Assembly: GCA_002441055.1 (NCBI GenBank)
Contig: DJWR01000032.1
Location: forward strand, 3,858-18,064
From: Caulobacteraceae bacterium UBA6225
GTDB taxonomy: Bacteria > Pseudomonadota > Alphaproteobacteria > Caulobacterales > Caulobacteraceae
DNA: 14,207 bases
Direction: 5' to 3'
Shown here: positions 6,512 through 14,188 of the stretch, in pieces
Layout: each line of letters opens with the position of its first letter
How positions within the stretch are numbered: the stretch's first letter is position 1
Made by a program: the position numbers and the translations under genes
Notes under the pieces: model-generated
What the model saw: only the letters and a program-made list of their open reading frames with translations
What the model was told of the DNA's origin: nothing
Databases searched by the model: none

Positions 6512-7720
6512 ATGTTCGCCCTCAAGGTGGCCCGGCGCTATCTGACGTCAAATCCTGCGCAGACCGCCCTGCTGGTGACGGGAGTGGCCCTTGGCGTCAC
6601 GGTCTTCATCTTCATCACCGCCTTGATTGAGGGCCTGGCCGTCAGGCTGACCGACGAGGTCACGGCCAACAGCGCCCATGTGACCCTGGAGCCCCCCACC
6701 CGGCTGGCGGAAATCCTGCGGGGGGATGAGGCGGTCCGCACTGAGGGTGTCGCCCTGGTCTCCACCTTCCAGCGCCGCCAGATCAGGGCATGGCGCTCCA
6801 CAGCTGAATTGATCACGCGCCAGCCCGGGGTCTCGGCGCTCAGCCCGCAGATCAGCGGCAACGCCTTCCTGGTCAAGGGTGAGGCGGTCCAGCCGGTTTC
6901 GGTCACCGGACTGGAGCCGGAGGGGCTCGACGCCATAACTCCGATCACCCCGAACCTGGTCTCAGGCCAAGGCGCGCTGGGGGCCGACGGCCTGCTGATC
7001 GGGACGCAGCTCGCCGAGGACCTGGGCCTGACCGCCGGCCAGCCCGTGCTGCTGCGCACCGATCGCGGGGGCGAGCGCCTGTTGACCGTTCGCGGCATCT
7101 ACAAGACGGGCCTGCAAAGCCTGGATTCCCGGGTCGCCTTCCTCTCCCTGCAGACCGCCAGACCCCTGTTCGATCTGCCCGAGGGCGTGACCAATATCGA
7201 GATCAAGCTGGATGATCCGGATCGGGCCCGCGAGGTGGCCGACTTCCTGGCCGGCGCCACGGGCCTTCGCGCCACGCCCTGGCAGGAGAAGAACCTGAAC
7301 CTGGAGGACGCCCTGGAGGCCCAGGGGCGGACCGGAACCCTGATCCAGATCTTCTCCCTGATCTCCATCATCATCGGGGTGGCCAGCGCGCTGGTCCTGT
7401 CGGCCTATCGACGGCGCAGCGAGGTGGGGATCATGCGCGCCTTCGGCATCTCAGGGGGCTTCATCGTTGCAGTCTTCATGCTGCAAGGCCTGCTGATCGG
7501 ACTGGCGGGCGGCCTGCTGGGATGCGCAAGCGGCTACGGGCTTTGCACCTTCCTCGCTTCCCTGACAGACGCCGACGGAAATCCGCCGCTGCCAATCGCC
7601 CCTGAGCGCGGCGGCTATGTGGCGGTGCTGATCCTGACGACCCTGGGGGCGGTTCTCGCCTCGGCCTTCCCGGCCCGGTCGGCCTCGCGGATCGATCCTC
7701 TGGAGGCGATCCAGCAATGA
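6512..7720 (+). CDS. FtsX-family ABC permease (DevC/LolC/MacB-like)
   Basis: Encodes a 402-residue inner-membrane permease with the four-TM plan of the MacB/FtsX group. TM1 is near 18-42, followed by a large periplasmic domain (about 45-270). TM2 lies near 276-298 and TM3 near 315-347, and TM4 near 369-388. The coupling segment YRRRSEVGIMRAFG (299-312) and the C-terminal PARSASRIDPLEAI (387-400) are typical. It would act as a homodimer with the adaptor upstream and the ATPase downstream. It begins 3 bases after the adaptor stop and ends with a four-base ATGA overlap into the ATPase gene. Its size and topology differ from the 10-TM permease upstream, so the two transporters are not recent duplicates. 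The cargo, perhaps a lipid, glycolipid or small hydrophobic molecule by analogy with DevBCA, is not shown by the sequence. Confidence 0.92.
   Translation: MFALKVARRYLTSNPAQTALLVTGVALGVTVFIFITALIEGLAVRLTDEVTANSAHVTLEPPTRLAEILRGDEAVRTEGVALVSTFQRRQIRAWRSTAELITRQPGVSALSPQISGNAFLVKGEAVQPVSVTGLEPEGLDAITPITPNLVSGQGALGADGLLIGTQLAEDLGLTAGQPVLLRTDRGGERLLTVRGIYKTGLQSLDSRVAFLSLQTARPLFDLPEGVTNIEIKLDDPDRAREVADFLAGATGLRATPWQEKNLNLEDALEAQGRTGTLIQIFSLISIIIGVASALVLSAYRRRSEVGIMRAFGISGGFIVAVFMLQGLLIGLAGGLLGCASGYGLCTFLASLTDADGNPPLPIAPERGGYVAVLILTTLGAVLASAFPARSASRIDPLEAIQQ
7702..7706 (+). promoter_or_regulatory. Ribosome binding site of the second ATPase
   Basis: GGAGG lies within the last codons of the permease gene, 10 bases before the ATG at 7717. 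It supports that start and coupled translation. Confidence 0.55.
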
Positions 7721-8421
7721 GGCAGGTTCTGCAGGCCCGGGGGATCGTCATGACCTTCCGCAATGGCGATGAGGAAACCGAGGTGCTGCGCGGCGTCGAC
7801 GTGGACCTGGCGACCGGCGAGCTGGTGGCCCTGGTCGGGGCCTCGGGGTCGGGCAAGTCCACCCTGCTGTCGATCCTGGGCCTGCTGCTGCGGCCCACGG
7901 CGGGCGAGATCCAGATCGCCGGTGAGCGAGTCGATAGGCTGAACGAGAAGGCGCGGGCGGCCTTCCGCAACCGGCGCCTGGGGTTCGTCTTCCAGTTCCA
8001 CCATCTGCTGCCGGACTTCACCGCCATGGAGAATGTGGCCTTTCCAGCCGCGGCGCCGGCTGGCGGCATAAGCCCAGAGATGCGCCGGCGCGCCCTGTCC
8101 CTGCTGGACCGCGTCGGCCTTTCGGATCGGGCTGACTTTCCCGCCACGCGGCTGTCTGGGGGGCAAAAACAACGGGTGGCGATCGCCCGGGCGTTGATGA
8201 ACAAGCCCGACCTGATCATCGCCGACGAGCCGACGGGAAATCTCGACCTTCGCTCGGCCGGGCAGGTTCTGGACCTGATGGGAGAGGTCAATCGCCAGGA
8301 TGGCGGGACTTTTCTGATCTGCACCCACGACGAGCATGTCGCCGCCCGCTGCGATCGCCGGATCCACCTGGTGGACGGCAAGGTCCAGCCGGATGGCGAG
8401 CGATCAGATCACCTGAATTGA
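7717..8421 (+). CDS. ABC transporter ATP-binding protein (DevA/LolD-like)
   Basis: Encodes a 234-residue ATPase that completes the adaptor-permease-ATPase exporter. Motifs are intact: Walker A GASGSGKS at 41-48, Q-loop Gln93, signature LSGGQ at 146-150, Walker B LIIADE at 166-171 with Glu171, and H-loop His204. The phrases VFQFHHLLPDFTAMENV (91-107) and ADEPTGNLD are typical of the LolD/MacB group; LolD proteins carry a very similar Q-loop region, so automatic annotation may call this LolD. The neighbours argue against a lipoprotein-release system: an HlyD-type adaptor is present, and there is no LolC/LolE pair. Its last 18 bases overlap the 3' end of selD on the other strand, leaving no room for an intergenic terminator. 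Confidence 0.92.
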   Translation: MRQVLQARGIVMTFRNGDEETEVLRGVDVDLATGELVALVGASGSGKSTLLSILGLLLRPTAGEIQIAGERVDRLNEKARAAFRNRRLGFVFQFHHLLPDFTAMENVAFPAAAPAGGISPEMRRRALSLLDRVGLSDRADFPATRLSGGQKQRVAIARALMNKPDLIIADEPTGNLDLRSAGQVLDLMGEVNRQDGGTFLICTHDEHVAARCDRRIHLVDGKVQPDGERSDHLN

Positions 8422-9447
8422 CGGCTCGCCCGTCACCATTCTGCCCACCACGGCGGACGCCTCGGCGCCCAGCTCCGCCAGCCGGGCGGTGAGCGCCGGC
8501 AGGGCAGCCTCATCCAGGGCGATCAGCAGGCCGCCGCTGGTCTGTGGGTCACACAGGATGTCTCGTCGCCACTCGGGGAAATCATCTGGCAGAATCACGG
8601 CCTCGCCATAGCTGGCCCAGTTGCGCCCCGAGGCGCCCGTCCGCACGCCGGCCTGGGACAGGGCCGCCACGCCGGGCAAGAGAACTGGAGCCTCAGCGCG
8701 AATCTCGGCCCCCAGACCCGCCCCGCGGCACATTTCCAGGGCGTGTCCCAACAGTCCAAAGCCGGTGACGTCCGTGACGCTGTGGACCCCGCTGAAGCCG
8801 CCCAGTTCTGCGCCGATCCGGTTGAGCTGTGTGGTCGACGAGATCAGGGCCTTATAACCCGCCCCGTCCAGCCGTTGCTGCTTGAAGGCCGCGCTGAGCA
8901 CGCCAACGCCCAGGCCCTTGGTGAGCAGCAGGATATCGCCCGCCTGCGCCTTGCGGTTGGTCATCACCCGGTCGGGATGAACCAGGCCCAGGGCCACCAG
9001 GCCGTAGATCGGCTCGACGCTGTCGATGGAATGACCGCCGGCCACGGGAATGCCAGCGGCGGCGCACACCGCAGCCCCTCCGGAAAGGATTCCGGAGATC
9101 TGCTCGGTCGACAGCTTGCCGATCGGCATGCCGACAATGGCGAGCGCAAAGATCGGCGTCGCCCCCATGGCATAGACATCGGAGATGGCGTTGGTCGCGG
9201 CGATCCGTCCGAAGTCGTAGGGGTCATCCACCACGGGCATGAAGAAGTCGGTGGTGGCGACCAGGGCCTGCTCATCGTTCAACCGCCAAACCGCTGCGTC
9301 GTCAGAGGTCTCGGTTCCCACCATCAGGTTCGGAAACAGGGCCCCCTGGGGGATTCCAGCCAGGATCTCCCGCAGGACGGCCGGCGACAGCTTGCAGCCA
9401 CAGCCGCCGCCATGAGCCAGATCGGTCAACCGCACCTGCTGCGCCAT
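8404..9447 (-). CDS. selD: Selenide, water dikinase (selenophosphate synthase)
   Basis: Encodes 347 residues, the normal length. The enzyme makes selenophosphate from selenide and ATP, the selenium donor for selenouridine in tRNA and for selenocysteine. The N-terminal catalytic loop GGGCGCK (13-19) has Cys16 and Lys19, corresponding to E. coli Cys17 and Lys20; the key position is encoded TGT, so this is the cysteine form and not a selenoprotein. Further SelD signatures are TETSDDAAVW (45-54), TTDFFMPVVDDPYDFGRIAA (65-84), NAISDVYAMGA, PVAGGHSID, TDVTGFGLLGHALEM and CDPQTSGGLL. It is transcribed away from mnmH, which uses its product, and converges on the ABC ATPase gene with an 18-bp overlap. 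The Shine-Dalgarno is weak (AAGGA about 10 bases upstream). No selA or selB is in view, so the local link is to tRNA modification. Confidence 0.97.
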   Translation of the reverse strand: MAQQVRLTDLAHGGGCGCKLSPAVLREILAGIPQGALFPNLMVGTETSDDAAVWRLNDEQALVATTDFFMPVVDDPYDFGRIAATNAISDVYAMGATPIFALAIVGMPIGKLSTEQISGILSGGAAVCAAAGIPVAGGHSIDSVEPIYGLVALGLVHPDRVMTNRKAQAGDILLLTKGLGVGVLSAAFKQQRLDGAGYKALISSTTQLNRIGAELGGFSGVHSVTDVTGFGLLGHALEMCRGAGLGAEIRAEAPVLLPGVAALSQAGVRTGASGRNWASYGEAVILPDDFPEWRRDILCDPQTSGGLLIALDEAALPALTARLAELGAEASAVVGRMVTGEPSIQVI

Positions 9448-9517
9448 CGGGTCGTGTCCTTGTGTCGAAGGGTCTACGGATCGTTGTATAGCACCGGGCC
9501 GGAGGCGGGAGCGCGCT
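9448..9517. promoter_or_regulatory. Divergent promoter region between selD and mnmH
   Basis: Only 70 bases separate the two start codons, so both promoters must lie here or inside the genes. An AT-rich core, TTGTATAGC at 9484-9492, is the only -10-like sequence. On the plus strand TTGTGT at 9460-9465 could be its -35. On the minus strand the same core reads GCTATACAA, which resembles the GCTANA core of Caulobacter promoters. GGAGG at 9501-9505 or GGGAG at 9507-9511 would serve as the mnmH ribosome binding site. The promoter reading is inference; the divergent layout is directly seen. Confidence 0.35.
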
Positions 9518-10591
9518 ATGCCAGGATTTGACGTGACCGAGGCGGTGAGCGCCGCCGACCTCGCCCGCTATGATGCGGTGATCGATGTGCGCAGCCCCGC
9601 CGAGTTCGCCCTGGACCATGTGCCCGGGGCGGAAAACCTGCCGGTGCTCGATGACCAGCAGCGGGCGGAGGTTGGGACCATCTATGTGCAGGAGTCCCGC
9701 TTCCTCGCCCGCCGGATCGGCGCGGCCCATGTGGCCCGCAATATTGCACGCCATCTGGAGAAAGCCCTGGCGGACCGACCCGCCAGCTTTCGCCCGCTGA
9801 TCTATTGCTGGCGTGGGGGTCAGAGATCGGAGGCCATGGCCACCATCCTCTCCCAGGTGGGATGGCCCGTGACCCTGCTGCGCGGCGGCTATCGCACCTA
9901 CCGCCGGCTGGTGACCGCCCGGCTGTACGACACGCCCCAGGACCTGAAGCTCCTGCTGCTCGATGGGCACACGGGGTCGGCGAAGACCGAAATCCTCCAC
10001 GAGCTGGCCGGTCTCGGGGTGCAGATCATCGATCTTGAAGGCCTGGCCGAGCATCGCGGCTCGCTCTTTGGCGCCCTGGTCGGGCGGCCGCAGCCGAGCC
10101 AGAAACTGTTTGAGTCCAGACTGTTGCGGGTGCTCGACACCCTTGATCTGGCCCGGCCGATCGTGGTGGAGGCCGAGGCCAGCAAGATCGGCGATCGCAT
10201 GACGCCGCCGGTCCTATGGCGAGCCATGCAAAGCGCGCCCCGCATCGTGCTCGAAGCGCCCCAGGCCAGCCGGGCGCAGTACCTGGCCGCCGCCTATGGA
10301 GACATCTCGGCCGACACCGCCGCGCTGGAGGCCGCCTTTGATCGGCTGCCGGTGGCGCCCAGTCCAGAACGACGGGAGACCTGGCGGGCGATGATCGCCG
10401 CTGGCGCCTTTGCGGATCTGGCCCAGGCCCTGGTCGACCTGCATTATGACCCGGCCTACGACCGCGCCACCCGCAAGTCAGGCGTCCCTGTGGTGGCCAG
10501 GCTGCCAGTGGAGCCGTCCGATCCTGTAAGTCGGGCCGCCGCGGCCCGGGCGATCGCAGGCGAAGTGCGCACCATATTTGGCGGGACCTGA
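9518..10591 (+). CDS. mnmH: tRNA 2-selenouridine synthase (MnmH/SelU/YbbB)
   Basis: Encodes 357 residues in the two-domain plan of the family. A rhodanese domain (about 1-135) has VIDVRSPAEFALDHVPGAEN at 21-40 and the active-site loop YCWRGGQRS with Cys97, the same number as the essential cysteine of E. coli YbbB. A P-loop domain (about 140-357) follows, with GHTGSAKT at 150-157 and DLEGLAEHRGSLFG after it. The enzyme replaces sulfur of 2-thiouridine at the wobble base of Lys, Glu and Gln tRNAs with selenium through a geranylated intermediate, using selenophosphate from SelD next door. The P-loop has Ala155 where the classic Walker A pattern has a third glycine; the Lys and Thr that follow are kept. 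The gene is single, and 146 bases separate it from the next one. Confidence 0.95.
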   Translation: MPGFDVTEAVSAADLARYDAVIDVRSPAEFALDHVPGAENLPVLDDQQRAEVGTIYVQESRFLARRIGAAHVARNIARHLEKALADRPASFRPLIYCWRGGQRSEAMATILSQVGWPVTLLRGGYRTYRRLVTARLYDTPQDLKLLLLDGHTGSAKTEILHELAGLGVQIIDLEGLAEHRGSLFGALVGRPQPSQKLFESRLLRVLDTLDLARPIVVEAEASKIGDRMTPPVLWRAMQSAPRIVLEAPQASRAQYLAAAYGDISADTAALEAAFDRLPVAPSPERRETWRAMIAAGAFADLAQALVDLHYDPAYDRATRKSGVPVVARLPVEPSDPVSRAAAARAIAGEVRTIFGGT

Positions 10592-10721
10592 GGCGAAGAG
10601 GTCATCCATTTTCGATCTCGCCGGACCCAGCCTATGAACCGGCGGCCGGTCACATTGGTCAGGCTCATGTTACAGCAAGGCTTGTCAGGGCGCTCAGCAT
10701 CGCCAAGCTAGGCGCAGAGTT

Positions 10722-10729
10722 GGGGAGGA
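10722..10729 (+). promoter_or_regulatory. Strong ribosome binding site of the AbgT-family gene
   Basis: GGGGAGGA is the best Shine-Dalgarno match in the window and lies 8 bases before the ATG at 10738. It rules out the in-frame TTG at 10720, which would overlap it. Upstream, TTGTCA (10682-10687) and GCTAGG (10707-10712) may be a promoter with a long spacer of 19. ACCGGC/GCCGGT arms at 10638-10650 form a small dyad of unknown meaning. Confidence 0.65.
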
Positions 10730-10737
10730 CTAGCCAT

Positions 10738-12294
10738 ATGGCCATGCAGTCGGGTGTCTTGGGGATGATTGAAAAGGTGGGCAACCGCCTACCTGATCCT
10801 GTGGTCATCTTCGTCTGGATGATCGCCGCCCTGTTCATTGGCAGCATGGTGGCCGCCGGGCTTGGCGCCTCTGCAGTCAATCCGGCCACCGGCGAGACCC
10901 TCACCGCCGTCAGCCTGGCGACCTCGGAGAACCTGCGACGCCTGTTTGTCGACATGCCCCGCACCCTCACCAGCTTTGCGCCTCTGGGCTTCGTGCTCAC
11001 CGTGATGCTGGGGGCTGGCGTGGCCGAACGGACGGGGCTGTTCTCCGCCGCCATGCGAGCCAGTGTCTCCAAGGCGCCCAAGGCCCTGTTGACGCCGATC
11101 ATCATCTTCACCGCGATCATTTCCAACCACGCCGCCGATGCGGCCTATGTGGTTTTGATCCCCCTCGCCGCAGTGGTGTTCGCCGCCGCAGGACGACATC
11201 CTGTGGCCGGAATCGCCGCAGCCTTCGCCGGGGTGTCCGGCGGGTTTTCAGCCAACATTTTTCCTGGCCATCTGGACGCCCTGCTGCTGGGAATCACTGA
11301 GCCGGCGGCCCGTCTGCTTGATCCTACCTGGACGGCGAATATCGCCGGCAACTGGTGGTTCATCCTGGCCATGACCGTGGTCTTCACCCCCCTGGGCTGG
11401 TGGGTCACCGACAAGATCGTCGAGCCGCGCCTGGGCCCGTGGGCGCCCGTGGGGCCAACGTCCGAGGTCGCCGAGAGCGAGGCCGACGGCGAGGCGGCCA
11501 GCGCCCGAGAACGCAAGGGTCTGATCTGGGCGGGCGTCGGCGCCGTGGTGGTGGTCGGCCTGTGGGCGGCCATGACCGTTGGACCAGCCGCCCCCTTCAT
11601 CAATGCCGAAGGGGGGCTCGGAGAGCGGCTCACGCCCTTCTATTCGTCTCTGGTGGCGGGGTTCTTCCTCCTCTTCCTGGTCTGCGGCGTGGCCTATGGG
11701 GCCGCCGTGGGCACGGTGAAGAGCCAGGGCGACGTGGTGCGATTGACCGGCCAGTCCATGGCCGAAATGGGTCCCTATGTCGTCCTGGCCTTCGTCGCCG
11801 CCCACTTCGTGGCCATGTTCAACTGGTCAAACCTCGGGGCCATCATCGCCATCCATGGCGCGGAGGGCCTGCGGGCCTCAGGCCTGCCCCTGCCCCTCCT
11901 GCTCACCGCCATCGTTCTCCTGACCGCCACCATCAACATCTTCATCGGCTCGGCCTCGGCCAAGTGGGCGGCCCTGGCGCCGATCCTGGTGCCCATGCTG
12001 ATGCTGCTGGGCGTAAGCCCGGAAATGACCACGGCGGCCTTCAGGATGGGGGATTCCACCACAAACATCGTCACCCCGCTGATGGTCTATTTCCCGCTGA
12101 TCCTCGGTTTCGCCCAGCGTTATCAGCCTGACTTCCGCGTTGGCTCCCTGATGGCGGTGATGGTCCCCTACTCTCTGACCTTCCTGGTGGCGGGTCTGAT
12201 CATGGTTCTCGGCTGGACAGCCCTAGACCTGCCGCTCGGCCCTGGGGCCAGCGTCGACTATGTGCTGCCGGCGCAGATTCAGGCTCAACCCTGA
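10738..12294 (+). CDS. AbgT-family transporter (aminobenzoyl-glutamate type)
   Basis: Encodes a 518-residue, highly hydrophobic inner-membrane protein, a usual length for the family. AbgT signatures are present throughout: GNRLPDPVVIFVWMI (15-29), FAPLGFVLTVMLGAGVAERT (80-99), SNHAADAAYVVLIPL (129-143), the end loop NIFIGSASAKWAALAPILVP (400-419), and MGDSTTNIVTPLMVYFPLIL (437-456). Characterised members either import p-aminobenzoyl-glutamate, a folate breakdown product (E. coli AbgT), or export sulfonamides and related molecules (MtrF, YdaH). The abgA/abgB hydrolase genes that accompany the importer in E. coli are absent, so the substrate and direction cannot be assigned. A hydrophilic loop at about 231-262 is rich in Glu and Ala. 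The gene appears to be transcribed alone, with its own strong ribosome binding site and a terminator after it. Confidence 0.93.
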   Translation: MAMQSGVLGMIEKVGNRLPDPVVIFVWMIAALFIGSMVAAGLGASAVNPATGETLTAVSLATSENLRRLFVDMPRTLTSFAPLGFVLTVMLGAGVAERTGLFSAAMRASVSKAPKALLTPIIIFTAIISNHAADAAYVVLIPLAAVVFAAAGRHPVAGIAAAFAGVSGGFSANIFPGHLDALLLGITEPAARLLDPTWTANIAGNWWFILAMTVVFTPLGWWVTDKIVEPRLGPWAPVGPTSEVAESEADGEAASARERKGLIWAGVGAVVVVGLWAAMTVGPAAPFINAEGGLGERLTPFYSSLVAGFFLLFLVCGVAYGAAVGTVKSQGDVVRLTGQSMAEMGPYVVLAFVAAHFVAMFNWSNLGAIIAIHGAEGLRASGLPLPLLLTAIVLLTATINIFIGSASAKWAALAPILVPMLMLLGVSPEMTTAAFRMGDSTTNIVTPLMVYFPLILGFAQRYQPDFRVGSLMAVMVPYSLTFLVAGLIMVLGWTALDLPLGPGASVDYVLPAQIQAQP

Positions 12295-12312
12295 TCCTGG
12301 AACCACCTCGGT

Positions 12313-12341
12313 GACGGGCCGTCCAGATCGGGCGGCCCGTC
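12313..12341 (+). terminator. Hairpin terminator after the AbgT-family gene
   Basis: GACGGGCCG (12313-12321) pairs perfectly with CGGCCCGTC (12333-12341). Three further pairs, one of them G-U, extend the stem inward to 12 bp around an AGATC loop. It lies 18 bases after the stop codon and is followed by only a modest T-rich stretch (CCTTCATTTCCC). It probably isolates this gene from sppA. Confidence 0.65.
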
Positions 12342-12412
12342 AGGCCTTCATTTCCCTGCAACGGGCGCCGATATAGGGTGGGACGAAAGCCTCCTCCCCG
12401 TACGGACCCTCG

Positions 12413-14188
12413 ATGAAGCAGTTCCTGACCACCATGGCTGGCGTCTTCGCCGGCCTGACCCTCTTCCTGGTGGGCGTTCCCTTTCTGCTGATCGTCATCG
12501 CCGCTGGCGCCACCCGCCCGGCGCCTGTGCCCGGCGAGGTGGTTCTGCAGCTGGATCTGCGAAATCCCCTGACCGACCAGGATGTGCAAAATCCCTTCGC
12601 CGCCTTCAGTGGCGGCGGCACGTCGGTGATGTCGGTCATTGAAACCCTGCACAGGGCCGAGGGCGACCGGCGCGTAAAGGGCCTGCTGATCCGCCTGCCC
12701 GAGGTGGGGATGGAGCCGGGGGCCGCCGACGAGATCCGCCTGGCCCTGCGTCGCTTCGAGGCGGCCGGCAAGCCGGTCATCGCCCACAGTCAGGGGCTCT
12801 ATCAATCTGGCGTGGTGACCTCGACCTATATGGTCGGCGCGGCCGCCGGCGACCTCTGGATGCAGCCCGGCGCCTCGCTGCAGGCCACCGGCTTGGCGGT
12901 GGAGGATATCTTCTTCAAGCGCTTCTTTGACGAGCACCGGATCGAACCCGACTTCGAGCAGCGCAAGGAATTCAAGAACGCCGTCAACGGCTACCTGCAT
13001 AGCGACTACACCGCCTCCCACCGCGCGGCGCAGCTGTCGTGGATGAATTCGGTCTATGCCAGCGGCCTGAACCTGGCGGCCAAGGACCGGGCGATGGAGC
13101 CCGCGGTCCTGCGCGCCCGGCTGGAGGCTGGGCCCTATTCCGCCGCCCAGGCCCTGGAGCTTGGCCTAGTCGACAAGCTGGGCCACCTGCATGAGGCTGA
13201 GCAGGTTCTGTTGGACGCCGCCGGCGACAATGCCCGCCTGCTGGATCTGTCGTCCTATGCCCGCAGCATCGGGCCCCTGGAGCGGTCGGGCCCCACCATA
13301 GCCCTGATCGAGGCTGAAGGGCCGATCACCACGGGCCAGAACGGCCTGTCCAATCCTCTCGCCCCCAGCGCCATGATCTTCTCTGACGACGTGGCCGAGG
13401 CCCTCTATCAGGCCGCCGAGGACGACGACATCAAGGCCGTGGTCCTGCGGGTCAACTCACCGGGCGGGTCGGACACAGCATCCGAACAGATCCTGGCCGC
13501 GGTTCGGGCCGCCAAGGCCGCCGACAAGCCGGTGGTCGTGAGCATGGGGACCTATGGGGCCTCGGGGGGCTACTGGATCGCCTCTGAGGCCTCGGCCATC
13601 GTCGCCCAACCGACCACCCTGACTGGCTCCATCGGGGTCTATGGCGGCAAACTCGCCCTGGGGCCGGCGCTTGCGGAGTTTGGCGTCGACATGCGCGAGT
13701 TGGGCGTGGGGGGCGAGTTCGCTGGCGCCTATGGTGCGGGCGGGAGCTTCACCCCGGCCCAGGCGGCCGCCTTTTCGGACATGATGGACAATGTCTATCA
13801 GGAGTTCATCGTCCGCGTGGCCCGCGGCCGCAACCTCACGCCCCAGCGGGTGGACGAGATCGCCCGGGGCCGAGTGTGGACCGGGGCCCAGGCCAAATCT
13901 CTGGGCCTGGTGGACGAGGTCGGCGGTTTCTATCAGGCCGTGGACCGGGCGAAGGTTCTCGCCGGCCTGGAGGGCGACGTCCGCCTGCGTCGCATGACCC
14001 CTCAGGCCACGCCGCTCCAGGCGCTGGAGCGCGCCCTGGGGGTGGGCTCGGTGTCGATCAAGACCCTGGCCGCAGCCGCATGGGTGCTGGGCGACCCCCG
14101 CGCCCAAGGGGTGCTGGACACCCTGGCCGCCGAGCGTCTGCGGGCCCAGCACAGCGCTGCGGTCCTGGCGCCGGCGCCGGTTCGCTAG
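12413..14188 (+). CDS. sppA: Signal peptide peptidase SppA, long (67K) form
   Basis: Encodes 591 residues, the length of the E. coli-type two-domain SppA. A hydrophobic N-terminal anchor spans about residues 8-31, with the rest in the periplasm. The enzyme digests signal peptides left in the membrane after cleavage. The Ser/Lys dyad is split between the repeats as expected: Lys188 in FKNAVNGY (187-194) aligns with E. coli Lys209, and Ser384 in GASGGYWIAS (382-391) aligns with Ser409. Other conserved parts are VVLRVNSPGGS (343-353), TGSIGVYGGK (404-413) and AQAKSLGLVDEVGG (492-505). In this family such subunits assemble as a tetramer forming a membrane-facing bowl. The ribosome binding site is weak (ACGGA). 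The gene sits after the terminator of the AbgT-family gene and reaches almost to the window edge with its stop intact. Confidence 0.96.
   Translation: MKQFLTTMAGVFAGLTLFLVGVPFLLIVIAAGATRPAPVPGEVVLQLDLRNPLTDQDVQNPFAAFSGGGTSVMSVIETLHRAEGDRRVKGLLIRLPEVGMEPGAADEIRLALRRFEAAGKPVIAHSQGLYQSGVVTSTYMVGAAAGDLWMQPGASLQATGLAVEDIFFKRFFDEHRIEPDFEQRKEFKNAVNGYLHSDYTASHRAAQLSWMNSVYASGLNLAAKDRAMEPAVLRARLEAGPYSAAQALELGLVDKLGHLHEAEQVLLDAAGDNARLLDLSSYARSIGPLERSGPTIALIEAEGPITTGQNGLSNPLAPSAMIFSDDVAEALYQAAEDDDIKAVVLRVNSPGGSDTASEQILAAVRAAKAADKPVVVSMGTYGASGGYWIASEASAIVAQPTTLTGSIGVYGGKLALGPALAEFGVDMRELGVGGEFAGAYGAGGSFTPAQAAAFSDMMDNVYQEFIVRVARGRNLTPQRVDEIARGRVWTGAQAKSLGLVDEVGGFYQAVDRAKVLAGLEGDVRLRRMTPQATPLQALERALGVGSVSIKTLAAAAWVLGDPRAQGVLDTLAAERLRAQHSAAVLAPAPVR

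Noticed and set aside
7717..8421. Naming the second ATPase lolD
   Set aside because: The sequence resembles LolD, but the operon has an HlyD-type adaptor and a single DevC-like permease rather than LolC/LolE, so no symbol is given.
8743..9531. Plus-strand frame of 262 codons opposite selD
   Set aside because: selD is certain from its motifs and full length. This frame has no recognisable family and crosses the selD/mnmH control region.
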